From positions 1 through 28,915 of IMG/VR virus record IMGVR_UViG_3300030101_001012: DNA of 28,915 nucleotides; one strand, written 5' to 3'. Below, in pieces: positions 15,411 through 21,557 of the stretch. The translations under genes were made by a program, and so were the position numbers. Every line of letters begins with the position of its first letter. Positions within the stretch are counted from its first letter, which is position 1. Under the pieces are notes generated by a model, which did no database searches, had not been told where the DNA came from, and saw only the letters and a program-made list of their open reading frames with translations. Source of the DNA: a virus.

Positions 15411-15789
15411 GTAAATTTTTAATTACATTTAATCTGCCTCCAATTGTTGGCTTTCCTTCTAGCAATTCTAAAACTTTCAAGGCCTTATCGTGCTGTGCGT
15501 CGTTATCGTTGCGCTTCATATAGTAGACAAAATCTGCATATCTGTTAGCATACTCCTGGTCTGTGTCCATACGGTCATTAAACTTTTTAATTGAATTTAT
15601 TATCGTGGCGTGGTCACGGTGCAACGCGCTGCCTATCTGTTTTAAACTCATATCAGTTTCATCTCTAAGAAAGTTGCACATAAATTGACGCATTTCTATA
15701 AACCTTTTAGTCCTATCTGCGCAGGTCATATGTACCTTTCCAAGTCCGTAATTTTCTTCAATACGTTTAAAAACGTGTCTAATATCCAT
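15385..15789 (-). CDS. DnaA domain IV-like DNA-binding protein
   Basis: DnaA domain IV binds DnaA boxes through a helix-turn-helix. Here TKRFIEMRQFMCNFLRDETD then MSLKQIGSALHRDHATIINS (about residues 27-66) reproduces the DnaA signature, including the RDHAT (58-62) form of the RDHSTV motif. The protein is only 134 residues and has no AAA+ domain, so it is a stand-alone DNA-binding module. It overlaps the replisome organizer by 26 bases. A role in origin recognition or in competing with host DnaA is likely, but unproven. Confidence 0.75.
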   Translation of the reverse strand: MDIRHVFKRIEENYGLGKVHMTCADRTKRFIEMRQFMCNFLRDETDMSLKQIGSALHRDHATIINSIKKFNDRMDTDQEYANRYADFVYYMKRNDNDAQHDKALKVLELLEGKPTIGGRLNVIKNLLDDGSEVV

Positions 15790-15820
15790 AATAAATAATT
15801 TTTTTTGTTAATATATAATT

Positions 15821-16105
15821 TTACCGGTTAGCAGCACGCTTTGCTGCCAGTGTGCTAGAATAACTATCTATATCTCTAATAGGGTCAAGCTGATTCCTGT
15901 ACACTTTTTCTATCAATGCCTGCCTTTCAAACATATCGCCAGATTCTGCCGATTGCAGTATGTGCTCACACTGGTCATCATTGTAGCTTGACGTTTTTAG
16001 TATATGTTCAAGGTGCATCAATTGCTTGTATTTAATGTTTCGTGCCTCTTGTTCTGATATATGCAAGTCATTTATATCATCATAGGCATTAAATTCCCAA
16101 CTCAT
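15821..16105 (-). CDS. Hypothetical protein (94 aa)
   Basis: The product starts MSWEFNAYDDINDLHISEQE and is largely helical and charged, with a Ser/Ala-rich basic C-terminus (STLAAKRAANR). It has no visible motif. It lies between the nuclease gene (ATGA overlap) and the DnaA-like gene (31-base A/T-rich gap, the longest gap in this gene run). It is probably an early regulatory or replication accessory protein, by position only. Confidence 0.6.
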   Translation of the reverse strand: MSWEFNAYDDINDLHISEQEARNIKYKQLMHLEHILKTSSYNDDQCEHILQSAESGDMFERQALIEKVYRNQLDPIRDIDSYSSTLAAKRAANR

Positions 16106-16494
16106 TCAAAAAACAATTTGTCAATATTCCACCGCAAACCTAAATAATTCAAACATTCTTTGACGTTAATATTTGTTCTGTGCCATTTGCCAGAAATATA
16201 AATGTTACACACCGTGCACAAATGCAGTTGTATTGCATCAGTGCCTAATTGGTCATGCCTAATTTCTAGGACTATGGCTTTGCGCGTTGGCCAACTGTCA
16301 ACAATGCGCTCCAATAACAAACGTTGACCCATTGGTATGCCCTTACTATTATAATTTTTCAATTCCATAAGTATCAGTGCTTCGTTGTTAAACTCTAGCA
16401 CAGCATCAATGTCTGACGGATGTATCTTGTCATTCTGTAAACCGGTAAAATCAATCGCTTGTTTTATGTGGTTTACATTTTTAATCAGCGTCAT
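16102..16494 (-). CDS. PD-(D/E)XK nuclease-like protein
   Basis: The core IHPSDIDAVLEFNNEALILM followed by ELKNYNSKGIPMGQRLL matches a PD-(D/E)XK nuclease: D30 in the first strand, E44-x-K46 in the second, and a conserved Gln (Q57) in the following helix. Proteins of this layout resolve or resect DNA ends. Two Cys (CTVCNIYISGKWH) late in the sequence may form a small metal site. It sits 350 bases downstream of the Rad52-like annealase, suggesting a nuclease-annealase recombination pair like lambda exo/bet but of different families. The catalytic triad is complete, so activity is plausible. Confidence 0.7.
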   Translation of the reverse strand: MTLIKNVNHIKQAIDFTGLQNDKIHPSDIDAVLEFNNEALILMELKNYNSKGIPMGQRLLLERIVDSWPTRKAIVLEIRHDQLGTDAIQLHLCTVCNIYISGKWHRTNINVKECLNYLGLRWNIDKLFFE

Positions 16495-16846
16495 CGTATA
16501 TCTTTAATTCTTCAATCATTGTGTCAACCAGGTGCGTCGCTATTTCGTAATAATTCACATCGCTTTGAAAAGCAAATAACAAACCCTGCAACATTTCATC
16601 GCCGCAATACTCCTCAATGTGCGTTGCAAACTCCAGGCGCAAAATATCTGATACATAATGGCGCAGTAAATCAATGATGTATTCAGGCAAGTCATCGCCA
16701 TATACGTAATCTTCACGGTCTAGCAACCATTGTTCAGCGTCATCAATGTAAAACTCCGCACTGCCGTCAAAGTATTCTAAATTTATACGCCAGGTTTCGT
16801 AATTTGTCCATCCGTTATATTCTATGTTCTGTAATTTATTCATCAT
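16481..16846 (-). CDS. Acidic phage protein with NGWTNYETW motif (121 aa)
   Basis: The N-terminus NIEYNGWTNYETWRINLEYF carries the 'GWTNYETWxVxLW' motif seen in a widespread family of small phage proteins of unknown function. The remaining ~100 residues are helical and extremely acidic (many Asp/Glu, ending KIYDDAD), which could suggest DNA mimicry, though this is speculation. It lies between Rad52 (ATGA) and the PD-(D/E)XK nuclease (14-base overlap). Its placement between two recombination genes suggests a linked role. Confidence 0.68.
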   Translation of the reverse strand: MMNKLQNIEYNGWTNYETWRINLEYFDGSAEFYIDDAEQWLLDREDYVYGDDLPEYIIDLLRHYVSDILRLEFATHIEEYCGDEMLQGLLFAFQSDVNYYEIATHLVDTMIEELKIYDDAD

Positions 16847-17325
16847 TTTGTTTTATTTATTAGTACATATTTTTTAGTAAACTCGCCTGCGTTTATCATT
16901 GTGGTCATCTGGTCTAACCGGCCACGTATTTCGCCAGGCACAAAGCGCATTTCGCCTTCTATTTGTACAAGAGGGTATTCGTACAAATCACGCGCGCATC
17001 CCCATTTTACAGCACAGCGTTTCAGTGCGTCTGATATGCCGCCTTTAGTTGCTTCAATTGCTGTATCATCTGCGCCGTCCTCTTTACTGACCCACGTGTC
17101 GCCACACTTTACGTAAAGCGTACAAAGCACACCTTTACCTTTCCATTCTGTGTAACTGTCTTTCCAATTTTCAGGGCCAAATGCAGCGTCAAAACGATTC
17201 ATCACTGCGCGACTGGTAATGTATGGCACAATTGTCGTCTTGCCATTCTTGGCACTTTGTACACGCCATTCTATTTCGCTAGGCTGTATCGGTTGTCTAA
17301 GTAAATCAAAGTTATTCATTATCAA
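16843..17325 (-). CDS. Rad52-family single-strand annealing protein
   Basis: Single-strand annealing proteins pair complementary strands during phage recombination. The 160-residue protein shows the Rad52/22 core: RAVMNRFDAAFGPENWKDSY, then CTLYVKCGDTWVSKEDGADD and TAIEATKGGISDALKRCAVK followed by WGCARDLYEYP. The KGGxSDAxKRxAxxWGxxRxLY block is diagnostic. It starts with two possible Met codons (MIM). It belongs to the early transcript from the promoter at 18.24 kb and precedes a nuclease, so the two probably drive double-strand break repair or concatemer formation. Confidence 0.9.
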   Translation of the reverse strand: MIMNNFDLLRQPIQPSEIEWRVQSAKNGKTTIVPYITSRAVMNRFDAAFGPENWKDSYTEWKGKGVLCTLYVKCGDTWVSKEDGADDTAIEATKGGISDALKRCAVKWGCARDLYEYPLVQIEGEMRFVPGEIRGRLDQMTTMINAGEFTKKYVLINKTK

Positions 17326-17533
17326 AATAGTTTATAAAGTTAGAAATGCCAATGGCACAAGCATCAAGTTCGGCCATCCGTATAATTGTCACTACATCGT
17401 TCAAAGGTAAATCCCAGTACGATTCATATTGGTTAAGCGCGGCAATTGCACGCGCGTAATTAGTTGGACTTTCGTCTTTGTTGTTTAGTAGCTTTACAAC
17501 GTTATCAGGGTTTAATTTATCAATAAGTTTCAT
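17312..17533 (-). CDS. Hypothetical protein (73 aa)
   Basis: The product begins MKLIDKLNPDNVVKLLNNKD and is almost wholly helical with a repeated hydrophobic pattern (SYWDLPLNDVVTIIRMAELD). It overlaps neighbours by 14 bases on each side within the early gene run. It has no cysteine pair, signal or membrane segment. I do not recognise it; small helical proteins at this early position are often host-takeover factors, but that is only a guess. Confidence 0.6.
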   Translation of the reverse strand: MKLIDKLNPDNVVKLLNNKDESPTNYARAIAALNQYESYWDLPLNDVVTIIRMAELDACAIGISNFINYFDNE

Positions 17534-17888
17534 TGTTTAATTCATTAATAAGTTTAGTAATAAAAGGAAGCAAGTTATGTCTGCCGTACTCGTTACGCAA
17601 TACTTCAGCAGTATATTTTGCCAAATCTTCCGCGCCTAAATTTTCAGGCAATATTGTGGCAATTTGCCTTCCAATAATTGACCAATTCCTAGCCGTTAAT
17701 TCAACAGGTTGCTGAGTATGATAATTAAATTTGCGTTTATCTGATTCATTATTGAAATGCTTATCCATTGCACCGGCGACAATACTTATAAATCCTTCAA
17801 TACTTGCCTCACATAAGTAATCATCTAAGTACATAATTGCTCTTTCCCTTTCTTGTCGTTTTCTCATTGTTGCTTGTGTTGTATTCAT
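17520..17888 (-). CDS. Hypothetical early protein (122 aa)
   Basis: It starts MNTTQATMRKRQERERAIMY, with a basic N-terminal helix followed by an acidic helical body (EDLAKYTAEVLRNEYGRHNL). A second Met at codon 8 is an alternative start. It is the second gene after the early promoter and is separated from the first by two bases. The basic start suggests nucleic-acid or membrane contact. No family recognised. Confidence 0.6.
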   Translation of the reverse strand: MNTTQATMRKRQERERAIMYLDDYLCEASIEGFISIVAGAMDKHFNNESDKRKFNYHTQQPVELTARNWSIIGRQIATILPENLGAEDLAKYTAEVLRNEYGRHNLLPFITKLINELNNETY

Positions 17889-17890
17889 AT

Positions 17891-18217
17891 TTAATTGTTT
17901 TGTTCTGCATCACGTAAAGCGTCGTAAGGACATACCTCAAAATCTACTTCCTCGCCGTAATACTTTTCATCTAAATATCGTTCGTGTGTGTACGTCATAT
18001 ATTTATTCATATAAAAGTACAGGCCAGTAACGTCGTTAACCATCTCGGCATATGTCGGCCATAGCTTTTTCTGGCTGTTCAAACCTTCATACCAGTCCTC
18101 AAAGTCATAGCCTTTGATGGTTGTGTATGTTGTTGCAGATGTGTTGTAATCTTTAGTGCTGTAATACACAATGTAATCTAATTTATTGTGTAATTCAATT
18201 GACTTAATGTTATACAT
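17891..18217 (-). CDS. First early gene, hypothetical (108 aa)
   Basis: This is the first gene downstream of the predicted minus-strand promoter, with a leader of roughly a dozen bases. The 108-residue product is unusually rich in Tyr and acidic residues (YIVYYSTKDYNTSATTYTTI, HERYLDEKYYGEEVDFEVCP). It has no membrane segment or recognised motif. Its position suggests it is among the earliest proteins made, so a host-interaction role is possible. I cannot assign a function. Confidence 0.6.
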   Translation of the reverse strand: MYNIKSIELHNKLDYIVYYSTKDYNTSATTYTTIKGYDFEDWYEGLNSQKKLWPTYAEMVNDVTGLYFYMNKYMTYTHERYLDEKYYGEEVDFEVCPYDALRDAEQNN

Positions 18218-18235
18218 AATGTTAATAATTTATAC

Positions 18236-18265
18236 CAAATATAAACACTGCAACCGGATATGCAA
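18236..18265 (-). promoter_or_regulatory. Bacteroidota-type promoter for the early minus-strand genes
   Basis: On the minus strand TTG (18265-18263) is followed after 19 bases by TATATTTG (18243-18236). This is an exact match to the Bacteroidota primary sigma consensus TTG-N19-TAnnTTTG. The expected transcription start is near 18229, about 12 bases before the ATG at 18217. It is in the only divergent intergenic region of the window. A sigma70-like TTGACT-N18-TAATAA on the plus strand (from 18199) could serve the chaperone gene, but this is weak. Confidence 0.7.
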
Positions 18266-18296
18266 GTACTTCAAACAAAAAAATTTATTTTTAACT

Positions 18297-19001
18297 ATGT
18301 TCAATTTAGAAATAACTACGCTAGACGGCACACAATCAGTTGCATTGCCATCAGGATGGCACGAAGTATCATACACTTATTACAACGAACGTATCGCACC
18401 ATTCGCAGTACAGTCAGAAGATGTAGTGCACAATAACGTGCGCCTTGTTTGCTCAATGTTAGGCGTTGATGCAAGCCGTGCAAATATTATGGAATTTGCT
18501 ACAATACTCGGCAATTTGTTAGGATGGATGGAGGAAGTGCCGGAAGTGACGCAATTTACAGTAGACAACATTCCGTACAATTTACCAGTACTAGGCAAAG
18601 CACAAGCCGGCGACAAACCTTTCATGACTGTTGGCGACTGGGAAAATGCAAACGACGCGGTCAAGTTTTTACAGGATTCTGATTATGACCAGGATAACGG
18701 TGCTGATGTTGGCCTGGTGTTATTAGCGGCACTTGCTAGAGGGCCACAAGAAGTAAATGATATAGAATTTGCGCGTCGCCTTAAAGAATGGCAACACGTC
18801 AACATGGATATTATTCTGTCTGCTTCGTTTTTTTTTCTTTTGTTCAGTCACACATTCGTGACGGATACCCTGCCTTCTTTGACAGAACTAACGAAACAAG
18901 CAACTCAACTCCTGCCAGATATAACTTTGGATGGACTACGATGGTTGCAAGACTGGCGTCAGCAGGTATATTTGCAAAGCCTGCAGAACCTGGTACAATA
19001 A
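18297..19001 (+). CDS. Tail assembly chaperone, unshifted short form (234 aa)
   Basis: Without frameshifting, translation continues past the T9 run and gives a 234-residue protein ending WLQDWRQQVYLQSLQNLVQ. The part before the slip contains PFMTVGDWENANDAVKFLQD and LVLLAALARGPQEV, a layout I associate with gpG-like chaperones (early beta part, helical end, then a 'FFF' slip site). The 54 residues after the slip are in frame and Leu/Gln-rich, longer than usual after a gpG slip site. I chose ATG 18297 because the upstream frame lies over the promoter region and start of the divergent gene, and the A/T-rich context (TTATTTTTAACT) resembles other starts here. Confidence 0.65.
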   Translation: MFNLEITTLDGTQSVALPSGWHEVSYTYYNERIAPFAVQSEDVVHNNVRLVCSMLGVDASRANIMEFATILGNLLGWMEEVPEVTQFTVDNIPYNLPVLGKAQAGDKPFMTVGDWENANDAVKFLQDSDYDQDNGADVGLVLLAALARGPQEVNDIEFARRLKEWQHVNMDIILSASFFFLLFSHTFVTDTLPSLTELTKQATQLLPDITLDGLRWLQDWRQQVYLQSLQNLVQ

Positions 19002-19075
19002 TAGAACACACTTACGCCGCCTGCTTGCTAGAATTTATGAAGTACGGTCAGATATACGCAGCCGGTAATTTATAA
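18297..19075 (+). CDS. Tail assembly chaperone, -1 frameshift fusion product (about 259 aa)
   Basis: Frame 0 runs from ATG 18297 (MFNLEITTLDGTQSVALPSG) to a T9 run at 18828-18836. A -1 shift there enters the second frame (FFSFVQSHIRDGYPAFFDRT) and ends at the TAA at 19075. The second frame contains YNFGWTTMVARLASAGIF, a typical 'GW...LA..G' pattern of gpGT-type fusions. Tail assembly chaperones of siphoviruses are made as a short form and a frameshifted long form that load the tape measure. The long form would be 180 frame-0 residues plus 79. It is the only sizeable plus-strand gene and its stop overlaps the metallophosphoesterase stop. A sequencing miscount of the T run is the main alternative. 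Confidence 0.65.
18828..18836 (+). promoter_or_regulatory. T9 slippery site for -1 frameshifting
   Basis: Nine T residues span three frame-0 TTT codons, preceded by TCG and followed by CTTTTG. Within the run the heptamer T-TTT-TTT is in the correct phase for simultaneous -1 slippage. The run could equally cause polymerase slippage (T10 transcripts restore the same fused frame). No other run this long lies inside a gene's frame that joins two matching reading frames. Confidence 0.6.
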
Positions 19076-19780
19076 ATCCATCAAGCAATTGATTGCAGTA
19101 TGGCCGCCGATAACTACGCCGCAACCTAGTGCCTGCTTTTTGTAATTCTTAGCATAGGCAGCAGCATAAGAATTGCGGTCGATGCCGCATCCTACTTGCA
19201 TTCCAAATATTTTAAACTTGTTGCCGACCATCCATTCAACGTAGGATTGTGTGTGTATATGGCCCTGTACTGTTGACATCATATCGTTTTTTGCGCGTGT
19301 GCGCGCTGTTCCTCCTTCGCCGTGTACGTACTGCACATCATCATATACAATACGGTCAACCCAGTTCCAATCAGTGCCGAGCACTTCGTTGTATGATTTT
19401 ATCCATTGTTGCGGTATAGCACTGCTAAATGCTTTGCGCATTACTAACCTGTCATGATTGCCTATCACTACGTCAGCAACACGAAACACTTTTGACCATT
19501 GCTGCACCTGGTCAATTGCACGTTGTAATTCATCGCCGCCACCGTAACCGTCAGGATTAGTTTCGTGATACGACGCATAATGATTATCAATTATATCTCC
19601 AATGAATATAACTTGATTGCAGTTAAACCGATTGTAAATATTAACACAATGCTCTTTGTATCTAGCGTGAGAAAATGGTAGATGTATGTCTCCAATAATA
19701 AGTATTCTGCGCTCATCACGTGTTAGGTTTTCAAATGCTTGCCGGCGTTGGCCGCTTAGTCGTGGTCGTATTTCTGACAT
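19070..19780 (-). CDS. Calcineurin-like metallophosphoesterase
   Basis: The 236-residue protein contains the full metal-binding set: IIGDIHLPFS (D31, H33), FIGDIIDNHY (D62), VIGNHDRL (N108, H109), YVHGEGG (H153) and VQGHIHTQ (H174, H176). Such enzymes hydrolyse phosphoesters, from nucleic acids to cyclic nucleotides. A long insertion with PDGYGGGDELQRAID between motifs 2 and 3 is seen in phage versions. It shares a 25-base overlap with the dead amidase upstream and its stop meets the plus-strand chaperone stop at a TTATAA palindrome. Substrate is unknown: DNA processing, or removal of host signalling nucleotides, would both be reasonable. Confidence 0.9.
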   Translation of the reverse strand: MSEIRPRLSGQRRQAFENLTRDERRILIIGDIHLPFSHARYKEHCVNIYNRFNCNQVIFIGDIIDNHYASYHETNPDGYGGGDELQRAIDQVQQWSKVFRVADVVIGNHDRLVMRKAFSSAIPQQWIKSYNEVLGTDWNWVDRIVYDDVQYVHGEGGTARTRAKNDMMSTVQGHIHTQSYVEWMVGNKFKIFGMQVGCGIDRNSYAAAYAKNYKKQALGCGVVIGGHTAINCLMDL

Positions 19781-20337
19781 ATTGTTTGTATTGTGTTAAA
19801 TAACGCACCAACAAGCGATTCTTGAAATTGTATGTTGACCATTCTACTGTAATCATAGTACAGGTCAATGCTGCCTGCGTATATAACAAATGACGGACAT
19901 TTTGGTTTCATCAATATAGCGTGTTCGTGTTCTAGTTCATAGCAAACTTTTTCAACAGGCATTTGCCAACCATCCATATTTATAGACATTTCCTCGTATA
20001 GTAATTCGCCAATGTGTTCGCTTTGTAGCCTGGTGTTACCTATAATGCGCACGCCAGAACGTTCGTTTGTACCAGTGTATATAGATACACAAAAAGCGTT
20101 GTCAATTTTTGCAGCCTGCTTTATTCTGTTGACGCGCGTTTGCTCAGAAATGTCTGTGTGTTCAGGGCATATATTGACGTAAGGTATATGTTCGTAATCT
20201 AATTCCCTTTGTAAATCATTGCATATCCAACGACTATAATTCCCACCGTTAAGGATACCACATCTAAACTGAGGTGATTGTTTGCCAATGTACTGACCTG
20301 CAATAGTGCCTCCGCCTTCATTGTTTAGAATTACCAT
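19756..20337 (-). CDS. Amidase_3-like protein lacking catalytic residues (pseudoenzyme)
   Basis: The fold looks like an N-acetylmuramoyl-L-alanine amidase of the Amidase_3 class: start strand VILNNEGGG (normally LDPGHGG), then GGNYSRWICNDLQRELDYEH, IPYVNICPEHTDISEQTRVN, a strand AFCVSIYTG (normally FVSIHxN) and SFVIYAGSID (normally xxTENxF). All four active-site positions look substituted: the first His becomes Gly, the EG(E)F Glu becomes Asn/Gly, the SIH His becomes Tyr, and the late Glu becomes Ala. The surrounding structure residues, including the RVxR helix, are retained. It lies just after the holin-like gene with a 20-base overlap. It may bind wall fragments, regulate lysis or be a structural relic. 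The phage's active amidase is the endolysin at 10.95 kb. Confidence 0.7.
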   Translation of the reverse strand: MVILNNEGGGTIAGQYIGKQSPQFRCGILNGGNYSRWICNDLQRELDYEHIPYVNICPEHTDISEQTRVNRIKQAAKIDNAFCVSIYTGTNERSGVRIIGNTRLQSEHIGELLYEEMSINMDGWQMPVEKVCYELEHEHAILMKPKCPSFVIYAGSIDLYYDYSRMVNIQFQESLVGALFNTIQTICQKYDHD

Positions 20338-20710
20338 TTAGATAATTTTTGATAGCAGATAAAAAGCCTGTGCCGGTAAAGCGTTGTATATTTTCAAACA
20401 CGCTTAACATTTCAGTTGATGCGATTACACTGCTAACAGCAAACGAAACTATCATGTGGCCTTGTGGTAAATATATCAAATCAAAGGCGTGTGCAATAAG
20501 TATAGCGATGAAGTATGCAATGGTCTTATCAATAGTCTTACGCACACCACGACTAATAAATTTCATTTGAGATGCTTTGTAGCCAGTGTATAAATCAGCA
20601 ATAACTACGACAACAGTGAACACAAGATGCCAGGCAATAGGCAGTAAAAACCATCCTATCGCTGTAAGTATCGTTGAAAGTATGCTTTTATGTATCACTT
20701 TTTTTTGCAC
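20318..20710 (-). CDS. Holin-like membrane protein
   Basis: The 130-residue protein has three or four hydrophobic segments: STILTAIGWFLLPIAWHLVF, TVVVVIADLYTG, AYFIAILIAHAFDLIYL and MIVSFAVSSVIASTEMLSVF. The layout with VIADLYTGYKAS and later ENIQ matches the phage_holin_4 (toxin secretion/phage lysis holin) family. Holins form pores that let the endolysin reach the wall. It overlaps the basic 69-aa gene by 23 bases and the amidase-like pseudoenzyme by 20, so the three are probably made together. The endolysin it would serve is 9 kb downstream on the same strand. Confidence 0.8.
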   Translation of the reverse strand: MQKKVIHKSILSTILTAIGWFLLPIAWHLVFTVVVVIADLYTGYKASQMKFISRGVRKTIDKTIAYFIAILIAHAFDLIYLPQGHMIVSFAVSSVIASTEMLSVFENIQRFTGTGFLSAIKNYLNGNSKQ

Positions 20711-20897
20711 GTCTGCGAAGTTTACGCTCTGCTCGTAGTTGCTTTCGCTTCAATTTAGTTGCACGTAACTTTGCGCGTGCTTCTTTTACAGGTCGTTTTA
20801 TTTCTAAACGTGTGGCCTGGTTGTTTGCTATTGTTGGCAAAGCCTTCCCAAAGCCTGCAAAAAATTCTATCAGCGATGCAAGTAGTTTACTTAGCAT
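20688..20897 (-). CDS. Small, very basic protein with hydrophobic N-terminus (69 aa)
   Basis: The first ~20 residues are amphipathic or weakly membrane-seeking (MLSKLLASLIEFFAGFGKAL) and the remainder is extremely basic (KLRATKLKRKQLRAERKLRR). This combination may place it at the inner membrane with a basic cytoplasmic tail, or it could bind nucleic acid. It lies between the 71-aa membrane protein and the holin with overlaps of 11 and 23 bases, so a lysis accessory role is possible. No family recognised. Confidence 0.6.
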   Translation of the reverse strand: MLSKLLASLIEFFAGFGKALPTIANNQATRLEIKRPVKEARAKLRATKLKRKQLRAERKLRRRAKKSDT

Positions 20898-21102
20898 TCT
20901 CCTTGTCCTCCTCCTCTTTTTCTACAAATAAACGTTCCTCAATTGCATCTGGCAGTAATTCCAAAATACGTTCAAGTATTTTATCGTCTTTTTTTGTCTT
21001 TGTCATAGGCGCAATGTATCGGTCATAGAACACGACTGCACCTAACAGGATTGAGGCAATTTGCCATCCATAGGTCTGGATAAAATCTACTAGAAATTTC
21101 AT
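20887..21102 (-). CDS. Small single-pass membrane protein (71 aa)
   Basis: One membrane segment is visible at about residues 11-31 (YGWQIASILLGAVVFYDRYI), followed by a highly charged tail rich in Lys and Glu (EERLFVEKEEEDKENAK). Its place before the holin-like gene suggests a second holin, antiholin or spanin-like component. There is no lipobox, so an outer-membrane lipoprotein spanin is unlikely. Its start is coupled to the connector gene stop (ATGA). The role is inferred. Confidence 0.62.
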   Translation of the reverse strand: MKFLVDFIQTYGWQIASILLGAVVFYDRYIAPMTKTKKDDKILERILELLPDAIEERLFVEKEEEDKENAK

Positions 21103-21557
21103 ACTACGAATATTGAATTTGTTATAAAATCACGGTTATCTTGTTCAGTCCAATTGTACGTGTTAGCATTATCACGCAAAAAGTCAATTAAACGTTGACG
21201 CAATTGTTGAACAAGTGTTTCGTTTTGTTGGTGTGCCATCTTACGCGCCTCGTCTGTCGCTGTGGCGTTTGGTGTGTTTGTGTATGCTGCGCCGACATTG
21301 CTCATGCGCGGACTGTTGTTAGCTAAAACAAGCGACTTGACGCCGTATGCTAGAACAGGCTTTACATAATTGTCACGCAAAGTGATTTCAGCAGCCGTTG
21401 GGCTTCCGCCACTTACAGCAGCAAACAATGTATCGCCTAGTATTGGCTTTATTGTGTTGTCCTCAATCAAATCAATGTACCTGCTTTTTATATCAGCCGT
21501 ATCAAAATTTACGTAGAACGCTTCCGTCACTATATCACTCGCTGTCATCAATGCCAT
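21099..21557 (-). CDS. Head-tail connector-like protein (152 aa)
   Basis: The N-terminal pattern TASDIVTEAFYVNFDTADIK followed by IEDNTIKPILGDTLFAAV is typical of small head completion proteins in Bacteroidota phages (a 'DI...I..AQ...I.PILG..LY' layout). The protein is mostly helical, with a Gln/Arg-rich helix near the C-terminus (NETLVQQLRQRLIDFLRDNA). It starts within a TAATG overlap directly after the portal, the usual place for the adaptor that sits under the portal ring. The class is likely; the exact family name is uncertain. Confidence 0.6.
   Translation of the reverse strand: MALMTASDIVTEAFYVNFDTADIKSRYIDLIEDNTIKPILGDTLFAAVSGGSPTAAEITLRDNYVKPVLAYGVKSLVLANNSPRMSNVGAAYTNTPNATATDEARKMAHQQNETLVQQLRQRLIDFLRDNANTYNWTEQDNRDFITNSIFVV

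Noticed and set aside
18199-18230. Sigma70-like promoter TTGACT-N18-TAATAA on the plus strand
   Set aside because: It lies over the first codons of the divergent gene and does not match the Bacteroidota consensus, so it is only noted in the promoter entry.
18186-18296. Extending the chaperone gene upstream to ATG 18186
   Set aside because: The extension would cover the start of the divergent gene and its promoter, and the extra residues are low-quality (Cys/Lys/Tyr). ATG 18297 fits better.
18828-18836. Reading the T9 run purely as a sequencing error
   Set aside because: A miscount is possible, but programmed -1 shifting at a similar run is the norm in tail assembly chaperones, and both frames look like the expected partners. 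I kept it as frameshifting with moderate confidence.
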